The notes: generated from the sequence alone by a model not told the origin. A stretch of 64,000 bases of DNA from Diplodia intermedia (GCA_021495925.1 JAKEKT010000058.1:62001-126000), one strand, 5' to 3'; counted from the first letter of the stretch, positions 12,093 to 24,560 are shown. A program made the numbers and translations.

Positions 12093-13238
12093 TCACTGCT
12101 CGCGGTTCTGACGGTCCTGGCGGCCGCCCTTCCTGCGGTCACCACCCTGGCCCTTCTGGCCACCTTCGCCAGAAAGGGCGTCGCCGCCACCGAGGGTGAG
12201 AGCGGCCGTTGCTAATCTGTTGGACAGGTCGATCTGGGTGCGGATGGTGTTGGCGAGATAAGAGACGACGAGGACGTCCTGGATGTGGTTGTTGCTGCGG
12301 CATGTTAGCATTTTCGGGGAGCTTGGCCCGCGGCGGGGTAAGAACAAAGCAATAGTAGGGATCCACGTACAAGTCGCGCTCGATGTCGGCCGCGTCAACC
12401 TTGGGGGCCAGGGACAGGGCATTCATGAGGAACTGGCCGAGGGCGCTCGAGGGCTGGGCCTCCTCGTCCAGGACGTTGTTGACGTAGTTGGAGACGCGGT
12501 CGAGCATCTCGAGAACCTGCTCAACGGCGCGCTCCAGGGTCTCGATGTCGGTGAGGATGGCCTGCTCGCGGCTCTCGGTGTCCTTGGCGGCGGAGATGAG
12601 CTCCAGACCGCTCTTCTCGGCCTCGCCGTACTTGATCTCGTGGGGCACGGGCAGGAACAGGCAGCTGTCGGCGGCGCGCTCGGCGGTGACGCCAATGGGG
12701 GCGGAGATGTAGGTGCGGGCCTCGATGTCCTTGCCGGGGACGGTGGAGACGGTCAGGTGCACGGCGGGGTGCGGCCAGGTGCCGTCGCCCTGCTGGCCGT
12801 AGAAGTTCTGGATGAGGGCGGAGAAGGTGTTGAGCTCGGCCGACGTGGCGTACCAGCCAACCAGGACCTCGCGCGGGTTGGCGCGCAGGTGCAGCTGCAG
12901 CATCTGCTTCTGGTAGTCCATGTCGACCTCGACCTGCTCCTGGGTCTCGGTGTGGGGGACGGCGTAGCAGTTGCGGATCTCGATCTCGGAGCCATCCTCG
13001 CTGCGGACACCGAGCAGGGTGCCGATGACGCGCTCCTGGTCGGGGTTGCGGCGCAGCGAGTGGTCAAGGATGGAGAAGAGGGCCTGTGCCGGGGTCAGCG
13101 AAGCGCGCGGGCGTGAGGCAGAGGCAGACGCACTTGAGGTTGAAGCACGACGTTGAGTGGGGCGGAGGACGGCTGGGCGCCGACGTGCGCGGGGCCCAGC
13201 GGGCGGGCGAGGTGCAGGAAGGAGTCGGCGTCGGCCAT
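12093..13238 (-). CDS. Translation initiation factor eIF3 subunit f
   Basis: MPN-domain subunit of the eIF3 complex, which scaffolds the 40S ribosome during initiation in the cytoplasm. Exons in coding order: 13134-13238, 12371-13083 and 12093-12294; 339 residues. The MPN domain covers about 30-165 and includes [21 protein letters not shown] helical C-terminal region follows, ending in the conserved stretch around [20 protein letters not shown], then a Gly/Arg-rich tail. The JAMM metal-binding His residues of active deubiquitinases are not seen, as expected for eIF3f. The second intron (76 nt) was chosen because it restores the conserved join ..ERD-FNNHIQDV... Only 257 bp separate its start from that of UTP25, suggesting a shared promoter. 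Confidence 0.93.
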
Positions 13239-13495
13239 GGTGTCGATTAAGGGCTGGCGGGGCGGGGAGGGCGCGGACGGGGAGCGGCGGAGGGCGTTGC
13301 AGGTGAGGGCGTGGCAGCTGGAATATCTTTTGGCGATACCCGGCGTTGGCGCGCGCACAGATGGTGTGCGGATATTCGGTGCGAATTTGAGAGTCAAGCG
13401 ATTAGATAACTACGGCCGTCTGCGCGCCCACCCGCGCAAAAACTTTTTATGCTCCCGCCGCCGCTGCCCTGCCTAGCACACACCCACCCCGGAAA
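13239..13495. promoter_or_regulatory. Shared divergent promoter, eIF3f and UTP25
   Basis: The 257 bp between the two start codons must hold both promoters. No TATA box was noticed. Co-regulation of an initiation factor with a ribosome-biogenesis factor would make sense but is an inference. Confidence 0.5.
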
Positions 13496-15680
13496 ATGGC
13501 GCCGTTTCGTGGACGAGGAGGCTTCAGAGGCCGCGGCAATGGCAGAGGCCGCGGTCGCGGCAGAGGCGGTGCGCGCATAGCCGCCCGAGACCGCTTCACC
13601 CAGGCCAGAATCGAGGACCCAGCAAGCGATTCCGACCGCCCGGACGTGGAAGATGACGAGCCCATGCAATCCGACCCGGACGAAGATCTTTCAAGCGACG
13701 ATGGCGAAGACGACCAGCCTGCCGCTGTTGCCCGTCCGTACTCTGCTCTCCTTCAATCTCTCCAGCAGGACATCCCGGAAGGCCCCAAGAAGAAGAGAAG
13801 GAAGCTCGATCGCCAGTCGACTGCCACTCCGCCACCTGCCGGACCGGAGGACGTGGCCGAACCCGAGGATGACGCCGATGAGGACGACGCCGCTGCTCTT
13901 GAGGACAGTGCCAATGTCGACGATGACGACGACGAGGAAGACATCTCGGACCCATTCGAAGCCCATTTCGCACGTCCAGATGAGAACGAGCTGGCCAGGA
14001 AACTGAAGGCCGTTTCCGAGAAGCGCTGGGAAACGCGCAAGTCCCAGGTGCCCAGTCTCGGGAGGTGTGCGGTTCTGACCCCTGGTGCTGCGGACCCTCC
14101 CAAGAAAGCCGTCTCTTCCCCCGAGCACTTGAAGATCAAGCGGAAACTCGCCACCAGAGCAAAGGAGCTCATGCCCCAATTCAATGACGTTCAGAAGGGG
14201 CTGGCTGCTCCGTTGTTTGCCTACCAAGATGTGCTGTTTGGAGCCAGGACACCTGAAAACGCTGAGAGCCTTCGCCAAATCACCTGCCTGCACGCGCTGA
14301 ACCACATCTCCAAGACGAGGGACAGGGTTCTCAAGAACAACGCCCGTCTTGCAAAGGACCAGGACAGCGAAGGTCTTGAGCTCAGGGATCAGGGCTTCAC
14401 CAGACCAAAGGTTCTGATGCTGTTTGAGACGAGACAATATTGTGCCAAAGCTGTCGAAACCATCATGCAGCTCTGCGAACCGGAGCAGCAGGAGAACAAG
14501 AAACGTTTCCTGGAGAGCTTCTCCCAGGATGAAAACAGATTCGAGGAAAAGCCGGAAGATTTCCGGGAACTCTTCGAAGGCAACGACGATAACGAGTACC
14601 GCATCGGCCTGAAGTTTACGCGGAAGACTGTAAAGTTCTTCTCGGCCTTCTACAACTCTGACATAATCTTTGCCAGTCCTCTGGGTCTACGCAGAGCCAT
14701 TGAGGCGGGCGGAAAGTAAGTGGGCCACGGCAATGTACATCATATCGTCCTGAACTAACATTCTTTCCAGCAAAAAGAAGCAAGATTACGACTACCTCTC
14801 CTCCATTGAGCTAGTAATCGTAGACCAGACAGACGCCATGCTCATGCAAAACTGGGAGCACGTGGAATATGTCATGGAGCATATAAATCTCCAGCCCAAG
14901 GACTCCCACGGCTGCGACTTCAGTCGCGTCCGTCAATGGTACCTCGAAAACCAGGCCGCCTACCTGCGCCAAACCATCGTCCTCTCGGCCTACCTGCAAC
15001 CCGAACTCAACAGCATCTTCAACACCCACATGCGCAACGTCGCCGGCAAAGTCAAGTTCCAGCCCGAGTATGAAGGCTCCATCCTCGACATCGGCCTCCA
15101 GATCAAGCAAACCTTCTCGCGCTACGACTCCATCTCTCCCACCTCCGACCCAGACGACCGCTTCAAGTACTTCACCAGCGCCATCATCCCCGCCTTGACC
15201 CGCCTCCCCAAGCCGTCCGAGGGCGGCCAAGGCGTCCTCATCTTCATCCCCTCGTACCTTGACTTCGTGCGCGTGCGCAACTACTTTGCCAACTCTTCCA
15301 CCACGCAGAACATGTCCTTCGGCGCCGTCTCCGAGTACACGGAGCAGGCCGATGTACGGCGCGCGCGCTCGCACTTCCTCACCGGCCGCCACGCCGTGTT
15401 GCTATACACGGGCCGCGCGCACCACTTCCGCCGCTACCACGTCAAAGGAGTGCGGCGCGTCGTCATGTACGCGCTGCCCGAGAATCCCGTCTTCTACAAG
15501 GAGCTCGTCGGCGAGTTCTTGGGCGGCTCGATCGCCGAGGGCAGGATCGATCCGAGCGAGGCTAGCGTGCGCGCCGTGTTTTCGAAGTGGGACGGCTTGA
15601 GGTTGGAGAGGATTGTGGGTACGAAGAGGGTGGGCGGTATGCTAAGGGAAAAGGGTGGTGACACCTTTGATTTTATTTAA
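13496..15680 (+). CDS. UTP25: U3 snoRNA-associated protein UTP25 (Def homologue)
   Basis: Nucleolar SSU-processome factor needed for early 18S pre-rRNA cleavage. Exons 13496-14715 and 14771-15680 encode 709 residues. The N-terminus is RGG-like (about 5-26), followed by a long Asp/Glu-rich region (about 45-160) with a basic patch KKKRRK. The rest has the DEAD-helicase-like fold of the UTP25/Def family: a conserved block near [12 protein letters not shown], the [13 protein letters not shown] block after the intron, and [19 protein letters not shown] near the C-terminus. No intact Walker A or DEAD box is visible, as is usual for this family. Intron 14716-14770 joins in phase 2 and gives [11 protein letters not shown]. 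Assignment is confident from several conserved blocks and overall length. Confidence 0.93.
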
Positions 15681-16133
15681 AAGCATGGTCAATTTCATCC
15701 AAAAAGCGTGATCAATTCTATGTCAGTATGTAATCTCAAAACCGTTTCTGGTGTCACATATTTGGGACAGCAACTTGAGGCCAGCAATGAATTCTCATAT
15801 AGTGGATTTGTTCGTGCACGTAGTTGAGCTCTAACTCGGACGCCCGTTTACCTTCATGTCCCAGAACAGCTTCCCTTCCGCGTGTCTTTTCTCCGTGCTC
15901 TTCAACATAATCTGCATCTGAAACTGCGTATCCACGCAGGCAGTATAAGGTCATATCTAGTCGTCTTTCCCAACTCCGAAGATCCCAATGCCAAAAAAAA
16001 AGGGAAAAAAAAAGAAGCATTACTTTTCATGCTCCCCAAGCCAAAGACACCGACTCCAGTACCAAAGCCTCCATCGGCTTCTCGAGGTCCTTTACTCCCC
16101 AAGCACCACCATTGCACACCTCAACAACCCCCC
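15681..16133. other. 3' intergenic region between convergent genes
   Basis: The 450 bp between the UTP25 stop and the stop of the minus-strand membrane protein holds A-rich tracts near 15988-16012 and no gene. Confidence 0.5.
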
Positions 16134-16999
16134 TCATCTCCCCTCACCGACCCGAGCCAGTTTTACACCACCCGCGGCGGCGGCGGCGTCGTCATCACCA
16201 CCGTCATCCACCTCCCGATACGGCGGCGGCGACGACGACGCCGCCTCGTCCCGCCTCCACCGCGGCGCATCCACCACCACCGCCGCCACCACCGCGGACC
16301 GCCTCCCAGCCTCGAACCCGGCTGCATAAGACAGCTGCTGCGTCCCGGGCAACGCCACGACGCCGGCGGCGTCCCGACAACAATACGGCGGCGGCGCCGC
16401 CGCCACATCGCCATACGCGGGCAACGCCTCCCCATCATCCGCGTTCCCCCTCCCCCCCTCCCCGTCCCCGCCCCCAACCTCACCCTCCAACGCCCACCCC
16501 TCCCTCCTCTCCCTCCGCCGCAGCCACGCCCACGCCCCCGCCGTCGCGCACGGCAGGAGGACGCTCAGCCACCGCAGCAGCCACAGGCCGAGGTCGGGGA
16601 GGAACAACAACCCGCCGTCGTTAGCGTACGTCGGCAGGACGACGACGGCGGTGAGGCCCATGCCGACGATGGCGCCGGCGTAGGTCGCGGCGGCGGCGGC
16701 GGCGGGGAGGGCGGCGCGGAAGTCGCGGCGGCGGAGGCGGGTGCGGAGGGCGAGCAGGGCGAGGGTGGTGAGGGCGAGCCAGAGGAGGTGGAGGTGGGGT
16801 TCGGTGATGGTGGTGGTGTGGGCGGAGGGTTCGTTGGGGGTGGTGTTGATGATTGGGGGGTTTTTGGTGTGGGGTGTTGTTATTGGCGCTGGTTGATGGG
16901 AGGGGAGGGGAGGGTGTTAGTTTGTTGTTTCGTTTTTTTTTCATCTCTTTCCCTTTGGATTGGGAGGAGAGGGTAGGTGGGTAGAGGGCACTCACGCAT
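16134..16999 (-). CDS. Predicted three-TM membrane protein with PPPY motifs
   Basis: I do not recognise this family. Model: a 4-nt first exon, 16996-16999 (ATG plus one base), then an intron with donor GTGAGT, a branch-like ACTAAC and a CAG acceptor, then 16134-16888; 252 residues. A Thr/Pro-rich start of about 38 residues precedes three hydrophobic segments: around LLWLALTTLALLAL, AIVGMGLTAVVVLP and LRWLSVLLPCATAGAWAWL. A soluble tail of about 130 residues contains two PPPY motifs (APPPYC and SPPPYRE) plus LPAY, the form bound by WW domains of Rsp5/Nedd4 ubiquitin ligases. Both strands are extreme in GGC/CCG-type repeats, which inflates spurious open frames on the + strand. A Rsp5 adaptor or substrate role is only a guess. 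The tiny first exon is the weak point; an alternative 5' exon is possible. Confidence 0.5.
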
Positions 17000-17976
17000 G
17001 ATGGGCGGAGTTTCCGGATGTGGGCTGCCTGCCGGATCGGCGCGGTAGATGGATGTGGGAATCTGGGCAGATAACGCGGGATTTGGGTATCAATTGCCTT
17101 TCTCTCCCTTCCAGAGGATTTACGGAAACTCGAGGTTTTGCGGGAAACAATTGCGCCAAAAAGACAGTCTTGAACCAACCTGGGGAAAACACGAAAAGAG
17201 AAATGGACGGCGAACGAGGCTGTGTGAGGACTTAAAAGAATCAAGCTCGGATGTCGGAACGGCGCGTCGTCTTTGCATCGCCCTGCGGCTTTGTTGCCTT
17301 GGCAAAGGATTGTGGGGGCCGGTACTCCCCAGCTCCAACTGTTGGCGTATGCATCCGCGTAACCAATGACCTCACCTGCAGGGCTGATGGTAGCCAAACC
17401 CGTTGCTAAGCCTTGCTGCTGGCGCAAGGCAGATTCGGTGGCCCGAAGGAAAGGCGAAAGCCCGTCAGGCAACCAACCACCATGACTAGGGCGCTGCCAC
17501 ACACTTCCGAAAGACTTGCGATAGCCCAAAGGCCGATAGAAAAGCGACGATGCTGAGATTGAAACTGGAGAAGAGACGCTCACATGTCGTAGCCCTAATG
17601 ATTAATTAAATCTATGCATACCTAAAAAAGAAGCGGGAAAATGCCAAGTCACATTTGGGTATCTCGCCAGCTCTTTCCTCCACTGAAAAGCCGGTATGAT
17701 ACACCGTCACATACGTTCCGGGAGGTCAAGAAGAGCAGACTCAAGGAAGAAACGGGATACTCTCCTCACACGACTACGGGAAAGAGGGGAAATGCGCGCC
17801 CGACGAAGAAAAAATGGAAAACTCCTTACACACCATACCGTCATCTATGCCATACTAACACGCGCCCACGCTTCGATTAACAAGAACCTACAGAAATGCT
17901 TTGTCGTGTGATTTTCATTTTCATGCCTTTTTTTCCCCCATCGTTGGGTTTTTTTTATTTCAGCCATCGCATTTGA
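17000..17976. other. Intergenic region between two minus-strand genes
   Basis: Contains the likely promoter of the membrane protein (17000-17580) and the 3' flank of the Nem1-like gene. A long minus-strand open frame (16621-17583) covers part of it but is out of frame with the membrane protein and is not protein-like. Confidence 0.45.
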
Positions 17977-19586
17977 TTATGAAGTTGATGGCGGCTCGCC
18001 CAACCGTAGAGCGAGCAGGGCGCGCAGGTCTGTGACATGCTGAAGACCTTCAAGAAGCGGAATCAAATGCAGGAGGTCGTTATCCGTGGGATCGCTAATC
18101 CAGCCCTCTATCGGGATCGCATTGTCTGTGTTGGTGGAGCGAGAAGTTAACAACCAAAACTACGCTCTTCCAAAGTCTGATGTATGGGTGCATTACCTTC
18201 ATGAAAGATGTAGCTCATGGGACTGTTGTCCACAATCATGACCTTGCTGAGGTCGGGCTCGACTTGACTGAGGTCTTTGATGTACGCGCCATTGCGGAAC
18301 GTGCAGTGTTGACGGTAGTAGCGGCCCGCAAAATACTTCCGCTCTAGCTCTAGCCAATCGATGACAGGGTCTGCATATTCTTGCACCGACGCCGTGAAAA
18401 TGATCAAGTTGTACCACTTAGAAACCTTGCGTAGGAAATCATCACAGTGTGGCCGCTTGTGCACATAGTAGAGGATAGGGACCTGCGGGCCGTAGATCTG
18501 GTTACCGGAGCCAACCATTTGGTTCAGTTTCACCTCGACCATGTGACCAGTGGTGTAACGGCCGCCTTTTGCCATACTATGGATCAATGTCTCGTCGAGA
18601 TCAAGGATCAGTGTCTTCTCGTGCGGGCCGAAGTTAGGAGGTGCGTGCCTGCCCGAATATGACGGCTGACGGCGCGGGACAAGAGGACGGGGCGGAACAG
18701 GCGCGCGGGGGAACTTAAGCTTCGAGGCAGAACCAGGGCTACCTGGAGACTTGACGGCAGCAGCGGCCGCCTCGTGAGGCGTCAATTCTCCGGAAGCCTT
18801 GGATGACGTGCTGCCTGTCCGTTGCTTGCGCTTCCTCAAGGTATCCTCGTTGTGCAGCTTGATTCGTATTGAGCGCCTCGCGGGTGCAATCTCATCTATT
18901 GAGGATGCCGAAGACTTGGACCTCGTGTGTCTCGCGGGAGAATCATCATCGCGTGTCGAGGGTCTTTCGCTTTCCGAGTCCGAGGTCATAGCAACCGAGC
19001 TTGTCGTTGACGATACCGAGGGCGATCTTCGTGAAGACTTCCTCAGTGGTTTCCCAGTTCTTCTATCGAATCGTTGGATCGTGTCGTCATAGTCCATGCC
19101 TTGCACCGATCGACTCCGTTTCTTGCGTGGAATCAGGCGGGCGAGGCGGTACAGCGGAAGCAGAGTAGAGAAATTGCCGTCGTCATCGTAGAAGCAAGCA
19201 GCAAGGTATTGAACGGGAGCAATAACAGCAGCGAAGACGGCCCTGACACCACCGAGGGCGGCAGCCGCAACGCGCTTCGGAATCATCCATGCGCCCCACG
19301 ACTTGGAAGCGCCAAAGGGCTCGGGGTCGTCCGGGGCGATGAGCGGGGTCTTCTCGTTGGGTTGCGCATCGTCCTCATTGGCGGTGCTGTCGTCAAGACT
19401 CAAGCCAAGGCCCTTCTCGGAGAGGGCAGCGCCGGCTCCGCGCGTGACATCCTCGGTGTAGCTCCTCCCACGGGTGCGCGAGGGTTGGCCGGGCCTAGTG
19501 ATGTCGCTCTCGGAGCCGGCGCGAGAGCGTGGGGGGCTTGGTGGAGGTGTTGAGCCGATCGCCGAGAGGATGTTGAGCGAGTTCAT
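17977..19586 (-). CDS. NEM1: Nem1-like phosphatase, FCP1/SCP (HAD) family
   Basis: Catalytic subunit of the Nem1-Spo7 phosphatase of the nuclear envelope/ER, which activates the phosphatidate phosphatase Pah1 and so controls lipid storage and nuclear membrane growth. Exons 18197-19586 and 17977-18125 give 512 residues. A hydrophobic stretch near VRAVFAAVIAPVQYLAACF suits membrane anchoring. A long Ser/Arg-rich linker follows, then the catalytic domain from about 320 with the DxDxT signature DLDETLIHS (Asp329). The usual later motifs are present: YVHKRPHCDDFL, LIIFTASVQEYADPVID, and VDNSPMSYIFH at the exon junction. The final exon supplies NAIPIEGWISDPTDNDLL, typical of the family, confirming the 71-nt intron. 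The start at 19586 (MNSLNIL) was preferred; the frame is open upstream but that part looks like leader. The gene is divergent from eIF2B-beta. Confidence 0.88.
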
Positions 19587-20273
19587 AGTCCGGAGCAAGC
19601 CATGAAAGAACAGCAGAACGAGGCTATAGAGGAGCAGCAGCTTGAATCCCGTGTCGGGGCGGCGGGGATCGGGGGTTGCGCTGCGCGGAGGAAGCACTGC
19701 TTCTTGTGCCGTCGGGATACGATCGCGGGCTGGAGCGGGTGTGGAGGCGGCGTGGAGAGGGCGGGGCGCGGCGGAAAGGAGCTCGCAACGGATGAGGCCT
19801 CGGAGGCGCGCCGGCGGATGTGGGCGAGGGCCGCCGCGAGGTGGTCGGAAATGCAGGAATGGGGTTGGGGCTGGACTGGAGACGACGGGGAGGACAGACT
19901 GTGGAGAGAGCTTGCCCATCGCTCGCGCCCGCGCCAGCGCCAAACCCGGCGGGAAAACGCGAGCAGCGCCGCCGAGTCAGACAACAAAAGTCGACGGCAC
20001 GGTATCCAAATCCCAGCACCTGCACCAGCACCAGGACCTGCGCCAGCGCGAGACCCTTGCAGCACGCGTCCAGCCCAATTTGCGCCTGCGCCTGGCTGTG
20101 TCACCGCACACAACAATCGCCCGAGCGCCCGCGTCTGCTCCGCCGCCAAAAGTCCCCCACCACCGCTGCCGCCGCAACCAACGTCACAACCCGCCGCCAA
20201 ATTCAAATCCCACCCGCCGCAGCCCTCAGCACTCCGCGCCCCTTGCGACCCCAGGAAGCGCCTTGTTCCCACG

Positions 20274-21757
20274 ATGCCTTCCCCCACTATCACAAACACG
20301 CCAGGCTTGGCCTCGTTTTTGAAGTCGCTCAAGGCCAACCCGGTCGAGTCATCGATCGAGCACTTCATTTCGTGAGCTATGCACCAATATCCCCCCCACA
20401 ACTGAGCGCTGATTGTTTCCTTAGCCTCCTCAAGCGCCGTCAGATCCGCAACTCGAGGCCTTGCGCCATTGCAACCGCCCAACTTCTCCGCCGCGTCGTG
20501 CAAGAATTCAAAGGAAAAGATGCCGCCAAGTTGATCCGCCGCATCAAGGACGTCGGCCAGCGCCTGACGGCTGCTCAACCACGCGAGATGTCTGTTGGCA
20601 ATATTGTGCGCCGCGTGCTCGGCCTTGTCAGGGAAGTCTTGGAGGAAGGCGAGAGCGGCACCGCCATGAGTGACGCTGGCGTGAGCACTCCCGGCCAGCA
20701 AACACCACACGACTCGCTGCAGCGACCCGGCTTGAACTCGACCATCTCCACTTTCAGCCCCCTTAAGCACGGCATTACTCAGCCCGCCGATTTCACTGCG
20801 CACCTAGAGACAGCAAGCGACTCGACCGACCTGTCCCACCGCCCTTCGCTCCTCTCCTCCCACACTAGCTACGGCGGCTCTCTGTTTGGCCTGTTCTCCC
20901 AACCCGAGACTACCAACGCCAGCTCGCCTACCGGCACACCAGCTGGTGCGAGAACCCCGCAGGGCAAGGCTCCTCTTACTGCGGGGAATCTTGCTGGGCT
21001 GGGAGACTCGACTCCAAAGAAGGAGGACCTGAAGGCCGAGACGCTGGAGGGTATCAACGAGCTTCTTGACGAGCTTGAGCAGGTCGACGAGCAAATCGCG
21101 GAATATGCATTGCAGCACATCCACTCGGATGAGATCATCCTGACGCACACGTCGTCCATGACGATTCAGAAATTCCTTCTGACGGCGGCGAAGAAGCGCA
21201 AGTTCACCGTTATCCACGTTGAAGCCTACCCCAATGACAGTGACAACACCCATGCCACCATTCTGACCGGACGCAAGCGCGACGAGGAGGACGAGGACAG
21301 CGACGAACGCTTCAAGCCGCTGACAGCCGCCGGCATTACCGTCATCCTAGTCCCCGAATCCGCAGTTTTCGCCATCATGTCCCGCGTCAACAAGGTCATC
21401 CTAGCAACTCACGCTGTTCTCGCCAATGGTGGCCTCGTTGCCGCCGTGGGCGCTCGCACCATCGCGAAGGCCGCGAAGATGCATCAGACGCCCGTCGTCG
21501 TGGTTAGCGGTGTCTACAAGCTGTCTCCCGTCTATCCGTTCGATGTAGATGAGCTCATCGAGTATGGAGACGCCGGCGCTGTGGTTCCCTATCAGGATGG
21601 TGATTTTGTGGACAAGGTCGATGTCGTAAACCCGCTGTTCGACTATGTTCCCGCCGATCTCGTGGACCTGTACATCACGAACTTGGGTGGTCATGCTCCC
21701 AGCTATCTTTACAGGATTGTGGCGGACCACTACCGTGTCGAGGACGTCAATCTGTGA
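20274..21757 (+). CDS. GCD7: Translation initiation factor eIF2B subunit beta
   Basis: Regulatory subunit of eIF2B, the guanine-nucleotide exchange factor for eIF2 and target of general amino-acid control. Exons 20274-20371 and 20425-21757 encode 476 residues. The short first exon (MPSPTITNTPGLASFLKSL) contributes the start of the helical N-terminal domain. A Ser/Thr-rich insert sits at about 125-240, and the Rossmann-like C-terminal domain begins near DEIILTHTSSMTIQKFL. The closing block VNPLFDYVPADLVDLYITNL distinguishes the beta subunit from alpha and delta. The intron (53 nt) joins in phase 2 to give HFISLLKRRQIRNSR. The open frame upstream of 20274 is leader of the divergent Nem1 pair and is not part of the protein. 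Confidence 0.92.
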
Positions 21758-22461
21758 AGGATGGTAGGATGAGCGTGAATTGCACGCCCATGAGCGGAAC
21801 ACGATCTCGGTGGGCAGACAGCCACGGCAGTTTCCATAGTCCAGAATGCCCGTATACGAGCACTCACGACTCCAGTCGGAGGAAGACGATCCGGAAGGTG
21901 CCGATTCAAAGGAGTCGAGTCGAGAAGGCTCAATTGAGTAGGAACGGAAGGTCGATGGGAGAATATGGGCTGTTGAGACCAAAAAGAACAGTGAATCAAG
22001 CTATGTGGTCAAGCAAAGGCTACAATAAACAAGCATAAGAAAAAGTAAAAAATTGAAATCATGAACTGGGAAATGTCTTCCGGTGACGCATATGACGTCT
22101 GCTGCCACACAACTTCCGACACAGCAGGAAAATCACGCATTTCTTGGCATCACGCGGTCTTCAGCACGGAACTCGAATTGTACATGTCCGTCGAACGGCC
22201 CAACTAAGAGCTTTAGGCACCGCAGCGGATTAGCGTGGTCCTTGACCTGGGGAATACGCTGGTATCTCCGCCTGGGCTTGCTCATCACCTATTTGGGAGT
22301 AGTCAACGGCTTAATACTGTTGCGTCATTCCGAACAATCATTTCCATCTCCAAAGCCTCGAGATGTCAGCACTTCACGTACTGCTTATCGGGCTGCTTGT
22401 GCTTGCTGGACCCTGCATTCGTTTGTCAACAGTAAAACATTCCCGGCCCTCTCTTGCCGGA
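21758..22461. other. Intergenic region between convergent genes
   Basis: The eIF2B-beta gene and the minus-strand kinase gene end toward each other across about 700 bp. No supported gene; small open frames only. Confidence 0.5.
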
Positions 22462-24560
22462 CTAAAAGGCATATCGAAAGAAGTCCTTTGTTTCGTTCAT
22501 CAAAGGATCAACTGTTGGTGCCTTATTGCTTGTCCATCTTTGCGGAACGGCTATGCCATTACCTTCCACAGTAAGTCGGTCAAGAAGTTTCCTCAGCCTA
22601 CGCTCGATACTTTCTACCATTGTATCGCCCTCCAGCGTTTGAACTCTAATGATCACCATGAATTGTAGAATATCTTCAGTCGGTTCGGAAATAGAGCTTT
22701 CATTTATTTGCTCAAAGTCGGCTAGTGAAAGTGGTCAGTATTGCTTTTGATCAGGATCGGTGCGGTCTAATTACGTTTTTGAACGCCTGTCTCGGTCAGG
22801 AACACACCAGGAATCAGTCGATTCGCTCGTTCGGCTAGAGCTGTATAGACATCTCTTGCCACTATTTCGCACCCGCCTTTCACGAGTCCGTCTTTCACCC
22901 TGCGGTATCCCCAGTACTCGCGCCGGCCGTCGTCGTGGGCTGGTATCGGGACCGTCCGCAGGCTCAGCCACTCTTTGTCGTAGTGAAGCTTTTCTTGTTG
23001 CATTTTCTCCCAAGCCGTGCATGCTGCTTCTAGCGCCCGCGGAATACTGACACCTCGAAGATTGTCGAGTTGACACGCGGTAGGTTGAGGGTTATCATCG
23101 TAAGTGGCCTGTTCAGAAGGGTATGGCCAAGCAAAACGAGCAGAACCGGACCTACGAACGAACGGTCGATTAGGACGTGAGGTAGACTGACGTCGCCAAG
23201 ACCTCCTATCTGCCTAAATTCCTCTGTTGGTACTGTCAGTGGCTATGTCGTCTTCCAGTTGGGGACTTTGAGCGTGGTGGACCTGGGTTTGAGCAGCTTG
23301 TACAGAACGTCTCGACTCGTGTCGTTTCTCTGCGTATTCAAGTGTGTCGTTGTTGCTCAGACAATCCCCGCAAAAGGAATTCTTCAGGGGTTTTTCTGGA
23401 AGAGATTCTGAGAATATTGTCTTGAGCGCATCTTTAGCCGTTGGCCGCGACTGTGGGGCCTCGTGAATGAACTCGCGACAAACTTCAAGCCACAATGTTT
23501 CCAAGCTCTCCTGCCCCAGTTCTGATTGGTGCTGGATCCAGGACTGCATCTGATCGACGCTCTGGGAAAATGGTCGGAACGACAGGACTTCCACCAAGCC
23601 GTCTGAATCGTTCTCGCGTAGAAGTGTCAGGATGACCAATATGACACAACCAAGAGAGAAGACATCGGAACTTCTTCCGCGTTTGTCATGGTTGGCAACT
23701 TCTGGTGAGCAATACTGCCGTGTCCTGGCCGTAGGGCCTGTGGAATCAGTCGAGGTCATCTCACTCACATCGACTGAGATGCCAAAGTCGGTGAGAATGG
23801 CATCATCATCGCAGATGAGTATGTTCTTCGGCGTGATATCTTTGTGTCGAATTTTGAGGGAGTTGATATCCGCAAGTGCAGATGTCAGACAGCCGGGAGA
23901 CCTGCGCAGCACCGGCATTGCCCAAGCCCGTTCATCAGAAGGCAGCTCTATGATGTCGTAGAGGTTTGCTTTTGCGACCGGACTCATAAAAGGGCCAAAT
24001 ATGTTCTCTCGGCGATATTTGTTGACGAGTTGGATGATATGGTTGTGGTTTAGGAGCTTCTTGAGGATCTGAACCTCCTCTTCAAGGCCAATTTCCGCTT
24101 CCCTTGCAGATCTCCCAGTACATCTCCAGAGCTTCCTGGCATAGATTTTGTTTGCCGTGACATCTTTGGCCTTATTGACATAGCCGGATCCGCCCTCCCG
24201 AAGCTCGCGTACTGTAAGATATGGTGTCGGCTCGATGTCCTCCAAGCGATGGTGGGTCTGAGGTATCATGAAGCGGGGGTTTGCTCTGTATTGCTCCCCA
24301 AGGAACTCCAGTGCCTTTTTGGAATCAGGAAGGACGGAAACGATGACTTCCTTCTGCAACGGCAATGTTGCATCGAGGATGAACTTGGCTATGAAGCTCA
24401 TGAGAAACTTTTGAGCTCCAATGAGGTTGAGCACAAGGCAAACGGCGCTCATTTCTGGGAGTCGACGGGAGATGTCTTTGCGGGATGCAGCGGAGAGGGA
24501 TGTGCAACCATGACAGCAGTTGACAAATGCAGCAAGGATAATCTTGGTCTCTGCAAGCAT
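22462..24560 (-). CDS. Fungal protein-kinase-domain protein, possible intron or broken frame at 23214
   Basis: A divergent protein kinase of narrow distribution; I do not recognise a named homologue. From ATG 24560 a helical N-terminal region leads into a kinase domain starting near TPYLTVRELREGGSGYV, with the ATP lysine in IYARKLWR, the catalytic loop IRHKDITPKNIL (HKD rather than HRD), LTDFGISVD and a weak APE equivalent in YCSPEVAN. The frame meets TAG at 23214-23216, yet the same frame then stays open for about 146 codons to a good 53-nt intron (22722-22774). The last exon (22462-22721) ends in ..KDFFRYAF. Either an intron with a weak donor spans the TAG (for example GTCCCC with acceptor GGCAG, 57 nt, in phase) or the gene carries a nonsense mutation. 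The 5' end is uncertain: the frame is open up to about 24707, and a MITE begins at 24714. The C-terminal part after the kinase has no known domain. Confidence 0.6.

Noticed and set aside
16621..17583. 320-codon minus-strand open frame overlapping the small membrane protein
   Set aside because: Its end is His/Pro/Arg repeats read out of frame from the membrane-protein gene, and its start lies in promoter-like DNA.
23214..23260. Intron GTACCA..TTCGTAG to explain the TAG in the kinase gene
   Set aside because: Branch and acceptor look good, but the phases do not match, so it would shift the downstream frame.
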